From Dryomyza anilis (lineage: Eukaryota; Arthropoda; Insecta; Diptera; Dryomyzidae): a DNA stretch of 64,000 bases. Every line of letters starts with the position of its first letter. The first letter of the stretch is position 1. The notes under the pieces were generated by a model. The model was not told the DNA's origin. It did no database searches and saw only the letters and a list, made by a program, of their open reading frames with translations. Position numbers and translations under genes: made by a program. Shown in pieces: positions 10,329-21,985 of this stretch. The stretch spans positions 97,027,700-97,091,699 of the forward strand of contig OX638130.1 in the NCBI GenBank assembly GCA_951804985.1, read 5' to 3'.

Positions 10329-10822
10329 AATTATAAAAAGAGAGTGGGCGAACCACGCCTATATTTAAAATTTTATAAGGATAATATTTCTTGGATTTGA
10401 TTTTAATAAATTAGGTGGTCGGATCACGCCCATTTTTACACCACTTATTTTTGTATGAATTTTAACAACATTATTTCGAGTTATTAGTTCCTAAAGATTT
10501 AAATAAAAGTGACTTGTATGGGAGGTGGGCGTGTCCGGTGACCGATTTGGCTAATTTTCAAACTCAGTTCTTCCTTTTAGCTAAAATATATTGAGACGAA
10601 ATTTCATGGCTTTCTGATCAGAATTTCTCAAGTTTTTCTGTATTCAGACAGCAAGACGGACAGCAAGATGGACAGACGGACAGACATACGGACATGACGG
10701 ACTAAGGTAGTGATGCTGATCAAGAATATATATACTTTTCCATACCGGACTCGCATCCTAAGGGACGTTACAATATATGCACAAAGTTAATATACCCTGT
10801 ACCTCATAGGTATAGGGTATAA
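10329..10822 (-). mobile_element. DINE-1/INE-1-like element, copy 2
   Basis: It abuts copy 1 and contains GTGGGCG and CACGCCCA motifs, GACAGACGGACAGAC and GATCAAGAATATATATACTT, and it ends in ATACCCTGTACCTCATAGG and TATAGGGTATAAAA. The GTGGGCG spacing pattern and terminal TATACCC/GGGTATA match DINE-1-type repeats. Its interior differs from copy 1, so it is a different subfamily. Confidence 0.55.
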
Positions 10823-10854
10823 AAACGAAGAAATTGGGAAAATTGAAAATACTT

Positions 10855-11330
10855 GTCATGCTAAAAGGGTGAATCTTTTCGTTTTTTTTTTGTTATAACT
10901 CTTTATTGATGCAAGATAAAATAGTGATTTTAAGGCATTGTTTGATTTTAAGGCATCTATCGATTGGCATCATTATATGACAAACTTTTTTCGTTCAAAT
11001 GATAAAAATTCAATAAAATATTATAAAATAATTATAATGATCGTTAGGTGTTTTAAAATCAAACAATTAATGTCTCTACACCACTATTTTATCTTATACC
11101 AATAAAATGTTATAGCAAAAAAACGCAAAGATTCACCCCTTTGGCATGACAAAATTTTAAATGTTTCGAATTCGCCCTTTGGTTTTGTCATTTGTGGCTA
11201 GAAATATCCAACAAAACCATACACGATTTTGGCACAGTATACTTGAGAAAAAACTACATTGAAAAATGTAAAAAAAGCATATGTCAAAAATTACACATTC
11301 GCCCCTTTGGCATGATAGTGACGATATGTA
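10855..11330. mobile_element. Palindromic (foldback-MITE) element
   Basis: GTCATGCTAAAAGGGTGAAT at 10855 is inverted at about 11129-11148 (ATTCACCCCTTTGGCATGAC). A second inner palindrome surrounds TCTATCGATTGGCATCATTA. The outer right part (11150-11330, ending CATGATAGTGACGATAT) matches 61470-61622. This is an incomplete relative of the element at 60939-61622. Confidence 0.65.
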
Positions 11331-11362
11331 CTTGGAAGTTTTTAAATTTTGTAATTTCCTAA

Positions 11363-11520
11363 AAGTGTGTGAAGTTAAATACGTATTTTTTTTAGCAAAG
11401 ACACAAACCATTTTTTTTACAGAGCATTAACAGAGCGTTAACAGCCGCTATGTTAGCGGATTAAATCTTCCGATTGGTACACATAAATGGCTCCGAATCC
11501 GTACAGGCTCTTCATGCTGG
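11363..11520 (+). repeat. Left terminal inverted repeat of the foldback element
   Basis: This segment, containing AACAGCCGCTATGTTAGCGG and CCGATTGGTACACATAAATG, is matched almost base for base in inverted orientation at 19130-19285. It contains its own small palindrome (CCGCTATGTTAGCGG). Such conserved ends are expected to be the transposase recognition sites. Confidence 0.93.
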
Positions 11521-14500
11521 ACCGTAATTTAGTACGTTGCATAGATAATGAATAGGGCTTTCCAAATATGTAACCTACATATATGGATCGATCCATTAGA
11601 CATTTAATATACATTTTTAAACTTGGTCATATATTAAGAAAAAGTGGTGATGATGAAGTGGTCACTACTCCGTTCATGGCTCCCGTGCTGAAACTTCTTA
11701 TAGTAGGTTGGATACGTAATGATTAGAGCTTTCCAAATCTGTGACCTACATAGTTGGATCGATACGCTGGATATTTTTTATGAATTTTTGAAACTTGGCC
11801 ATTTACAAGGAACGAAAATATTGACATGAATAAAAAGTCATAATGTTGAAGTGGCCACTACTCCGTCCATGGTATCCGTGCTGGATTTCCTTATAGTATG
11901 TTGGATAGGTAATGATTAGGGCTTTTTAAATATGTGATCGACATAGTCAGATCGATACGCTGGATATATTTTACGAATTTTTGAAACTTGACCATTTACA
12001 AGGAACAAGAAAATTCACATGAAGAAAAAGTCATGATGATGAAGTGGCCAATACTCCGACCATGGTCCCCGTGCTGGAACTTCTTATAGTACGTTGGATA
12101 GGGAATGATTAGGGCTTTTCAAATATGTGATCGACATAGTTGGATCGATACGCTGGATATTTTTTATGAATTTTTGAAACTTGACCATTTACTAGAAACA
12201 AAAATATTAATATAAAGAAAAAGTCATGATGATGAAGTGGCCACTACTCCGTATATGGTTCCCCTGCTGGAACTTCTTATAGTAGGTTGGATAGGTAATG
12301 ATTAGGGCTTTTCAAATATGTGATCGACATAGTTCGATCGATACGCTGGATATTTTTTTATGAATTTTTGAATCTTGACCAATTACAAGGAACAAAAATA
12401 TTCATATGAAGAAAAAGTCATGATGAAGAAGTGGCCACTCCTTCATCCATGATTCCCGTGCTGGAACTTCTTATAGTAGGTTGGATAGGCAATGATCAAA
12501 GCTTTCCAAATCTGTAACCTACATAGTTGGATCGATACGCTGGATATATTTTATGAATTTTTGAAACTTGACCATTTACATGCAACAAAAATGTTCATAT
12601 GATGAAAAAGTCATGATGATGAAGTGGCCACTACTCCGACCATGGTTCCCGTGCTGGAACTTCTTATAGTAGGTTGGATAGGTAATGATTAGAGCTTTCC
12701 AAATCTGTGACCTACATAGTTGGATCGATACGATGTTTATATTTTATGAATTTTTGAAACTTGACCATTTACAAGGAACAAAAATATTAATATGAAGAAA
12801 AAGTCATGATGATGAAGTGGCCACTACTCCGTCCGTGCTTCCCGTGCTGGAACTTCTTATAGTAGGTTGGATAGGCAATGATCAAAGCTTTCCAAACCTG
12901 TGACCTACATAGTTGGATCGATACGCTGGATATATTTTATGAATTTTTGAAACTTGACCATTTACATGCAACAAAAATGTTCATATGAAGAAAAAGTCAT
13001 GATGATGAAGTGGCCACTACTCCGACCATGGTTCCCGTGCTGGAACTTCTTATAGTAGGTTGGATAGGTAATGATTAGAGCTTTCCAAATCTGTGACCTA
13101 CATAGTTCGATCGATACGCTGGATATATCTTATGAATTTTTGAAACTTGACCATTTACATGCAACAAAAATATTCAAATGAAGAAAAAGTCATGATGATG
13201 AAGTAGCCACTACTTCGGCCGTGGTTCCGGTGCTGGAACTTCTTATAGTAGGTTTGATAGGTAATGACAAGAGCTTTCCAAATCTGTGACCTACATAGTT
13301 GGGTCGAAACGCTGGATATATTATATGAATTTTTGAAACTTAACCATTCACATGCAACAAAAATATTCAAATGAAGAAAAAGTCATGATGATTAAGTGGT
13401 CACTACTCCGTCCATGGTCCCCGTGCTGGAACTTCTTATAGTAGGTTGGATAGGTAATGATTAAAGCTTTCCAAATCTGTGACCTACATAGTTGGATCGA
13501 TACGCTGGATATATTTTATGAATTTTTGAAACTTGACCTTTTACAAGGAACAAAAATATTCAAATGAAGAAAAAGTCATGATGATGAAGTGTCCACTACT
13601 CGGACCATGGATCACGTGCTGGAACTTCTTATAGTAGTTTGGATAGGTAATGATTAGAGCTTTTCAAATATGTGATCGACATAGTTGGATCGATACGCTG
13701 GATATAATTTATGAATTTTTGAAACTTGACCATTTACATGCAACAAAAATATTCAAATGAAGAAAAAGTCATGATGATGAAGTGGCAACTACTCCGTACA
13801 TGGTTCCCGTGCTGGAACTTCTTATAGTAGGTTGGAAAAGTAATGACAAGAGCTTTCCAAATCTGTGACCTACATAGTTGGATCGATACGCTGGATATAA
13901 TTTATGAATTTTTGAAACTTGACCATTTACATGCAACAAAAATATTCATATGAAGAAAAAGTCATGATGATGAAGTGGCAACTACTCCGTACATGGTTCC
14001 CGTGCTGGAACTTCTTATAGTAGGTTGGACAGGTAATGATTAGGGCTTTCCAAGTGTGTGACGTACATAGTTAAATCGATACGCTGGATATATTTTATGC
14101 ATTTTTGAAACTTGACCATTTACAAGGAACAAAATTATTCAAATGAAGAAAAAGTCATGATGATGAAGTGGCCACTACTCCGTTCATGGTTTCCGTGCTG
14201 GAACTTCTTATAGTAGGTTGTATAGGTAATGATCAGAGCTTTCCAAATATGTGACCTACATAGTTGGATCGATACGCTGGATATATTTTATGAATTTTTA
14301 AAACTTGACCATTTCCAAGGAACAAAAATATTCATATGAAGAAAAAGTCATGATGATGAAGTGGCCACTACTCCATTCATGGTCTCCGTGCTGGAACTGC
14401 TTATAGTAGGTTGGATAGGTAATGATTAGAGCTTTCCAAATCTGTGACCTACATAGTTGGATCGATACGCTGGATATTTTTTATGAATTTTTGAAACTTG

Positions 14501-15085
14501 ACCATTTACTTGCAACAAAAATATTCATATGAAGAAAAAGTCATGATGATGAAGTGGCCACTTCTCCATCAATGGTCCCCGTGCTGGAACTTCTTTTAGT
14601 AGTTTAGAGAGGTAATGATTAGGGCTTTTTAAATATGTGATCGACATAGTTGGATCGATACGCTGGATATTTTTTATGAATTTTTGAAACTTGACCATTT
14701 ACTAGGAACAAAAATATTAATATAAATAAAAAGTCATGATGATAAAGTGGCCACTACTCCGTCCATGGTCCCCGTGCTGGAATTTCCTATAGTAGGTTGG
14801 ATAGGTAATGATTAGTGCTTTTTAAATATATGATCGAAATAGTTGGATCGATACGCTGGATATTTTTTATGAATTTTTGAATCTTGACCAATTACAAGGA
14901 ACAAAAATATTCATATGAAGAAAAAGTCATGATGATGAAGTAGCCACTACTCCGTGCGTGGTTCCCGTGCTGGAACTTCTTATAATAGGTTAGATAGGCT
15001 TTCCAAATCCTTGACCTACATAGTTAGATCGATACGCTTGATATTTTTTATGAATTTTTGAATCTTGGCCATTTACAGCGCAATC
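11521..15085 (+). repeat. Left arm: about 18 tandem units of ~193 bp
   Basis: The phrase GTGCTGGAACTTCTTATAGT recurs at 11878 (variant), 12071, 12264, 12458, 12651, 12844 and 13037, giving steps of 193-194 bp, and continues to about 14960. Each unit also carries GATCGATACGCTGGATAT. The outermost unit (11510-11690) is the most diverged and pairs best with the outermost unit of the right arm. Confidence 0.95.
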
Positions 15086-15170
15086 CAAAATTTATAAGAA
15101 TAAGTTTATGTTGTCTTTAAATTTGTATTTTTTTTTCTTAAAGACATGTAAATGTCAATGTCAATTAAAA
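15086..15170. other. Central spacer of the foldback element
   Basis: About 85 bases separate the inverted arms. The spacer is AT-rich, with a T9 run and repeated ACATGTAAATGT-type strings. It holds no gene. A transposase gene, if the family has one, is not here. Confidence 0.7.
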
Positions 15171-18100
15171 ACATGTAAATGTATGTGGTCAAGTTTCAAA
15201 AATTCATAAAATATATCCAGCGTATCGATCCAACTATGTAGGTCACTGATGTGGAAAGCTTTGATCATTGCCTATCCAACCTACTATAAGAAGTTCCAGC
15301 ACGGAAACCACCGACGGAGTAGTGGCCACTTTATCATCATGACTTTTTCTTCAAATGAATATTTTTGTTCCTAGTAAATGGTCAAGTTTCAAAAATTCAT
15401 AAAAAATATCCAGCGTATCGATCCAACTATGTCGATCACATATTTGAAAAGCCCTAATCATTACCTATCCAACCTACTATAGGAAATTGCAGCACGGGGA
15501 CCATGGACGGAGTAGTGGCCACTTTATCATCGTGACTTTTTATTTATATTAATATTTTTGTTCCTAGTAAATGGTCAAGTTTCAAAAATTCATAAAAAAT
15601 ATCCAGCGTATCGATCCAACTATGTCGATCACATATTTGAAAAGCCCTAATCATTACCTCTCTAAACTACTAAAAGAAGTTCCAGCACGGGGACCATGGA
15701 CGGAGTAGTGGCCACTTCATCACCATGACTTTTTCTTCATATAAATATTTTTGTTGCTTGTAAATGGTCATGTTTCAAAAATTCATAAACAATATCCAGC
15801 GTATCGATCCAACTATGTCGATCACAGATTTGGAAAGAGCTAAGCATTACCTATACAACCTACTATAAGAAGTTCCAGCATGGGGACCATGGACGGAGGA
15901 GTGGCCACATCATCATCATCACTTTTTCTTCATAAGAATATTTTTGTTCCTTGTAAATGGCCAAGTTTCAAAAATTCATAAAATATATCCAGCGTATCGA
16001 TCCAAATATGTAGATTACATATTTGGAAAAGCTATAATCATTACCTATCCAACCTACTATAAGAAGTTCCAGCACGGGAACCATGGACGGAGTAGTGGCA
16101 CTTCATCATCATGACATTTTTTCATATGAATATTTTTGTTCCTTGTTAATTGTCAAGTTTCAAAAATTCATGAAAAATATCCAGCGTATCGATCTAACTA
16201 TGTCGATCACATATTTGAAAAGCCCTAATCATTACCTATCCAACCTACTATAAGAAGTTCCAACACGGGAACCACCGACGGAGTAGTGGCCACTTTATCA
16301 TCATGACTTTTTCTTCATATGAATATTTTTGTTCCTTGTAAATGGTCAAGTTTCAAAAATTCATAAAAAATATCCAGCGTATCGATCCAACTATGTCGAT
16401 CTCATATTTGAAAAGCCCTAATCATTACCTATCCAACCTACTATAAGAAGTTCCAGCACGGGGACCATGGACGGAGTAGTGGCCACTTCATCATCATGAC
16501 TTTTACTTTATATTAATATTTTTGTTCCTAGTAAATGGTCAAGTTTCAAAAATTCATAAAAATATCCAGCGTATCGATCCAACTATGTCGATCACATATT
16601 TGAAAAGCCCTAATCAACACCTATCCAACCTACTATAAGAAGTTCCAGCACGGGGACCATGGACGGAGTAGTGGCCACTTCATCATCATGACTTTTTCTT
16701 CATATGAATATTTTTGTTCCTTGTAAATGGTCAAGTTTCAAAAATTCATAAAAAATATCCAGCGTATCGATCCAACTATGTCGATCAGATATTTGAAAAG
16801 CCCTAATCAACACCTATCCAACCTACTATAAGAAGTTCCAGCACAGGAACCACCGACGGAGTAGTGGCCACTTTATCATCATGACTTTTTCTTTAAATGA
16901 ATATTTTTGTTCCTTGTAAATGGTCAAGATTCAAAAATTCATAAAATATATCCAGCGTATCGATCCAAATATGTAGATTACATATTTGGAAAGCTATAAT
17001 CATTACCTATCTAACCTACTTTAAGAAGTTCCAGCACGGGGACCATGGACGGAGTAGTGGCCACTTCATCATCATCACTTTTTCTTCATATGAATATTTT
17101 TGTTCCTTGTAAATTGTCAAGTTTCAAAAATTCATAAAATATATCCAGCGTATCGATCCAAATATGTAGATTACATATTTGGAAAGCTATAATCATTACC
17201 TATCTAACCTACTATAAGAAGTTCCAGCACGGGAACCATGGACGGAGTAGTGGCACTTCATCATCATGGCATTTTTTCATATGAATATTTTTGTTCCTTG
17301 TTAATTGTCAAGTTTCAAAAATTCATGAAACATATCCAGCGTATCGATCTAACTATGTCGATCACATATTTAAAAAGCCCTAATCATTACCTATCCAACC
17401 TACTATAAGGAGTTCCAGCACGGGAACCATGGACGGAGTAGTGACCACTTCATCATCATGACTTTTTATTTATATTAATATTTTTGTTCCTACTAAATGG
17501 TCAAGTTTCAAAAATTCATAAAAAATATCCAGCGTATCGATCTAACTATGTAGGTCAAGGATTTGGAAAGCCCTAATCATTACCTATCCAACCTATTATA
17601 AGAAGTTCCAGCACGGGAACCACGCACGGAGTAGTGGCTACTTCATCATCATGACTTTTTCTTCATATGAATATTTTTGTTCCTTGTAATTGGTCAAGAT
17701 TCAAAAATTCATAAAAAATATCCAGCGTATGGATCCAACTATTTCGATCATATATTTAAAAAGCACTAATCATTGCCTATCCAACCTACTATTAGAAGTT
17801 CTAGCACGGGGACCATGGACGGAGTAGTGGCCACTTCATCATCATGACTTTTACTTTATATTAATATTTTTGTTCCTAGTAAATGGTCAAGTTTCAAAAA
17901 TTCATAAAAAATATCCAGCGTATCGATCCAACTATGTCGATCTCATATTTGAAAAGCCCTAATCATTAGCTATCCAACCTACTATAAGAAGTTCCAGCAC
18001 GGGGACCATGGACGGAGTAGTGGCCACTTCATCATCATGACTTTTACTTTATATTAATATTTTTGTTCCTAGTAAATGGTCAAGTTTCAAAAATTCATAA

Positions 18101-19129
18101 AAATATCCAGCGTATCGATCCAACTATGTCGATCACATATTTGAAAAGCCCTAATCAACACCTATCCAACCTACTATAAGAAGTTCCAGCACGGGGACCA
18201 TGGACGGAGTAGTGGCCACTTCATCATCATGACTTTTTCTTCATATGAGCATTTTTGTTCCTTGTAAATGGTCAAGTTTCAAAAATTCATAAAAAATATC
18301 CAGCGTATCGATCCAACTATGTCAATCACATATTTGAAAAGCCCTAATCATTACCTATCCAACCTACTATAAGAAGTTCCAGCACGGGAACCATGGACGG
18401 AGTAGTGGCACTTCATCATCATGACATTTTCTTCATATGAATATTTTTGTTCCTTGTTAATTGTCAAGTTTCAAAAATTCATGAAAAATATCCAGCGTAT
18501 CAATCTAACTATGTCGATCACACATTTGAAAAGCCCTAATCATTACCTATCCAACCTACTATAAGAAGTTCCAGCACGGGAACCACGGACGTAGGAGTGG
18601 CCACTGCATCATCATGACTTTTTCTTCATATGAATATTTTTGTTCCTTGTAAATGGTCAAGTTTCAAAAATTCATAAAATATATCCAGCGTATCGATCCA
18701 AATATGTAGATTACATATTTGGAAAGCTATAATCATTACCTATCCAATCTACTATAAGAAGTTCCAGCACGGGAACCATGGACGGAGTAGTGGCCACTTC
18801 ATCATCATAACTTTTCCTTCATATTAATATTTTTGTTCCTTGTAAATGGTCAAGTTTCAAAAATTCATAAAAAATATCCAGCGTATCGATCCAACTATGT
18901 AGGTCACAGATTTGGAAAGGTCTAATCACTACCTATCCAACCTACTATAAGAAGTTCCAGCACGGGAACCGTGGACGGAGTAGTGACCACTTCATCATCA
19001 CCACTTTTTCTCAATATATGACCAAGTTTAAAAATGTATATTAAATGTCTAATGGGTCGATCCATATATATAGGTTACATATTTGGAAAGCCCTATTCAT
19101 TAGCTATCCAATGTATTAAATTGCATTCC
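15171..19129 (-). repeat. Right arm: about 20 tandem units of ~193 bp, inverted
   Basis: The inverse phrase ACTATAAGAAGTTCCAGCAC recurs about every 192-193 bp from about 15280 to 18970. Unit variants recur in blocks: the ACTTTATATTAATATTTTTG variant with the adjoining ATCAACACC variant appears near 16500 and again near 18042, 1541 bp apart, which equals 8 units. This arm is about two units longer than the left. Confidence 0.95.
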
Positions 19130-19285
19130 AGCATAAAGATCCTGGACGGATTCGGAGTCATTTATGTGTACCAATCGGAAGATTTCATCCGCTAACATAG
19201 CGGCTGTTAACGCTCTGTTAATGCTCTGTAAAAAAAATGGTTTGTGTCTTTGCTAAAAAAAATACGTATTTAACTTCACATACTT
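19130..19285 (-). repeat. Right terminal inverted repeat of the foldback element
   Basis: Inverse of 11363-11520 with few mismatches (for example GATGAAATC against GATTAAATC). It is followed directly by the second copy of the 9-bp duplication ATTTCCTAA. Confidence 0.93.
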
Positions 19286-19294
19286 ATTTCCTAA

Positions 19295-20763
19295 GTAGAC
19301 TTAAGAATTTTTAGTTTTTTTAATATGGACGTATCGATATCATTCATATATTTGAAGAAAAACGTTTTCTTTTCATTTTATGTTTTCGTTAAAATTTTGA
19401 GAGTTATTGGTTTTCGGCCGGGAATATTCCAAAATCAATTTACGATTTGAAAATACATAATCCGAATGAATAAAAATTAAATATAATTAATTTGTATTCT
19501 CGAATGTATTTTCTGGAACTCTCTCTTAAAAATTAATATCGCTCTTCAAAATTTCGATTTGATTTAAACTATCTTATTTATTTTTAAAATGAAGAATGGG
19601 ATTATGGTATAACTTAATCCCATTCTAATTTTAGTATTTATTTTTACATTATATGTGTTTTTATTTTCTAATAGTGCATAAAATCTAAAAGAGCTTTGTT
19701 ACGCCTACTTGCGTTCAGATTTATATTCCTCCAGCTGCATCATCTCGTACCACACTATGATCTCCCCCACCCCGATTTCGTGCTGATACGTACTATATAT
19801 GAAGGTCCAATTTGTTGTACTGCCAAAGAGCTGTTAGAAAAACAAATGTTTTCGAGTGGCCCAAAAAGAGCTCAACTGCCAACAATGGTGGTGATGGTGG
19901 TGGTAGCCGAAAGTGTAACACTGGCAGCACCAACAACTACTTTAAGTTATTTGTGCTGCATGTCGCAACATAAATCGTGTTGCCATTTACGCTGACTGTG
20001 CTGTTGTGCGGATTTTTAATAGTTTCTTCACATTTGGTTGCACTTTGGAGTCGAAGGGTAATGCAAGGCAATGAACAAACCAACCAACCTACCAACCGAC
20101 CAACTAAATTGCGGCAACAAGGATCTTGACGAGCAGCAACATACGTTGTACTGCTTTGTGTTGCTGCTGCTGCTGTTGCTACTATTGTTGGTAGTAAGTT
20201 GTCTTAAATGCGCAGAGAAAGAATTGTGATAAAAAAAAAGAAAAACACTTTACAAATCTGTCTTAAAACAGTAGGTGGTTGGCTTAATATGTCCGTTTGC
20301 CAAATACAGCAGCAGCAACAGCAGCAACATCAGGAAGCTGTAAGGAACAGCGCGAAATTTGTGGAGGTCATAAAGTTGTAGTTGTGTTGTCAGCACAGAT
20401 ACAAAACAATACTGCAAGATAGACAGCGACATTTAGGTGCTTTTCAAGAACTTTAGGTGAGAAGATATGTGAACAAAGGTTAGAGGTGGCGACCACCGAA
20501 TTAATAGCAGTGAATAACATACGGAAGTGAAGCAACAAACTGCAACTGATGTGTAGTAGTATGTTGCACATAATTTGAAAAGAGTTATTGTTAGCAAAAA
20601 ATAACCTTTGCTATTTGAGTTCACTAATTGTTGGATATTAGTAAGCGAGCTCGACGAAAAGGTTTCGAAAAAAAAAGAAAAAAAAACATTTGGATATTTA
20701 AAACATGGATATACAAAGTTTGTGAATACGTCTCTAATTCTTTTGATAAGAAATGTATGTACA
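19295..20763. other. Unassigned DNA with CAG/CTG microsatellites
   Basis: Interrupted triplet runs occur at about 19886-19910 (GGTGGTGATGG type), 20157-20190 (TTGCTGCTGCTGCTG) and 20305-20330 (CAGCAGCAGCAACAGCAGC). ACCAACC repeats lie at 20078-20103. Short open frames here are by-products of these repeats. No exon is recognised. Confidence 0.5.
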
Positions 20764-21004
20764 TCCAGCGAGGAAGGTTAGATCACATGAGATATTTTGA
20801 AATACGGATATTTTGATAAATAGGGTAACTTACTTTTGGATACATTTTTTAAATTGATAAAATGTTTGAAGACATAAAAAATAAACTGTTTAAAGTGGTC
20901 CAGAGGTGTAAACGTGAAAGAAGTTGCTTTCATTTCAATACTATTGGTTAGGTGTACCGAATTTTACTTTTGAAAGTCGCAACGAATCAACATTATTTAT
21001 ATTT
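20764..21004. repeat. Diverged DINE-like fragment, 5' part
   Basis: GAGGAAGGTTAGATCACATG and TTAGGTGTACCGAATTTTAC match the beginning and middle of the elements at 9620 and 52935. The next 250 bases are a different dispersed repeat, after which DINE-like sequence resumes at 21362. The pattern suggests a nested insertion. Confidence 0.45.
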
Positions 21005-21029
21005 TTTTATTATACTTTATTATTCTTAG

Positions 21030-21255
21030 TTTGCCATGTCTCGGAGGCCTTCGATGCCTCGATGCTTTCTCGAACTAATTTCGATTCTTAACTAAATTGC
21101 TTGCAATTTTCAAAATTCCTCGTACATTCAAATTTAAGGACATGATATGATATTTAAACATTTATCACATCGATATTGGAATAATCTTCGAAGAAATACC
21201 GAATTTTGATTATTTTTCTCTTTGATACCATTCCGATTTTAAACAATTTCTTGTA
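21030..21255. repeat. Dispersed repeat (CATGTCTCGGAG family), copy 1
   Basis: CATGTCTCGGAGGCCTTCGA, CTTTCTCGAA and CGTACATTCAAATT are all found in the same order and orientation at 28707-28920. Both copies are non-coding and diverged, with no visible ends. Confidence 0.6.
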
Positions 21256-21361
21256 CCGAGAAAACTCCGATAGAACACATCGATATCTATCTACCATGTA
21301 GGTCCAATTTGAGGCCTGATATCGTTGCGAGACCGGGTCCGATATCATATAATTTATGCAT

Positions 21362-21562
21362 CTATTCCCTACTCTAAGAGTGAAAGGGTATATTCGGTCC
21401 GGTACTCCGTTTATAATACCAAGAAGGAGCCATATCCGGTGTATATTCTTGATCTGCATGATCCTTTTTTAATATTAGATCGTGCAGGTATATATACATG
21501 TAATCGAAGTACTGAGTTTCATTGATCTTTTTCTGTAATCGTCTTTTTAACAGACAGACAGA
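21362..21562 (+). repeat. DINE-like terminal fragment
   Basis: CTCTAAGAGTGAAAGGGTAT followed by GGTACTCCGTTTATAATACC and TATATTCTTGATCTGCATGA is the inverse of the terminus of the element at 9608-10328. After it comes a second, oppositely oriented stretch with ACAGACAGACAGACATACAG at 21551-21570. Confidence 0.5.
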
Positions 21563-21689
21563 CATACAGATGTAATCACTATAACCATTTCTTTACTGTT
21601 AGTGATGTGTGCGAGCTCGTTATAAATCAAAACTCCAATTTCGAGACGAAATTCAAAATTTTCTACTTAGGCTATAAAATAAAACTAAA

Positions 21690-21985
21690 GGAATAAAACA
21701 AAACACACCTAAAGTTGGTTATAGCAACCAACTTATTTCGCAATTCGGTTCTCTCGACTGTTAAAGCGTTTCTTATAGCCAACACTCAAAGTATTTAAGT
21801 TGGGACTATAACCAATTTAGAACTGTTTTAAAATCATTTGGTGTATGTATATGATAAAATTGCATGTACCTACTAATTAAGAAAGTTCTTTCAATAAATT
21901 TGTAGTAAATTAGTTTTTACCGAATGAATTTTGTTGTTACAACTAACTTTGTGCACTCTTCCAACCTCATTGTTTTTTCTGTATG
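21690..21985. repeat. Dispersed element with TTGGTTATAGCAACCAA palindrome, copy 1
   Basis: It begins with a near-palindrome (AGTTGGTTATAGCAACCAAC). CGGTTCTCTC, GGACTATAACCAATT and TTTTAAAATCATTTGGTGTA follow, and it ends in CCTCATTGTTTTTTCTGT. The copy at 33030-33327 has the same order of motifs. The TTTTTTCTGT end resembles the MITE at 124-302. Confidence 0.55.

Larger units (their letters stand above)
11363..19285. mobile_element. Giant foldback (FB-type) element, 7.9 kb, with inverted satellite arms
   Basis: The element starts AAGTGTGTGAAGTTAAATAC and ends with the inverse (GTATTTAACTTCACATACTT). It is flanked by a perfect 9-bp duplication, ATTTCCTAA, at 11354-11362 and 19286-19294. From each end inwards come a conserved terminal segment of about 150 bp, one diverged satellite unit, and then about 18 (left) or 20 (right) units of about 193 bp in opposite orientations, meeting at a short spacer near 15085-15170. 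No open frame of significance is present. Tandem-repeat inverted arms plus 9-bp target duplications are the defining features of Drosophila foldback elements, whose ends relate to Mutator-like transposons. The terminal sequence differs from the Drosophila FB end as I recall it, so this is a new or unrecognised family by that comparison. Confidence 0.93.

Noticed and set aside
11363..19285. Centromeric-type satellite interpretation of the 193-bp arrays
   Set aside because: The opposing arms, conserved terminal segments and 9-bp target duplication show a mobile foldback element rather than a simple satellite block.
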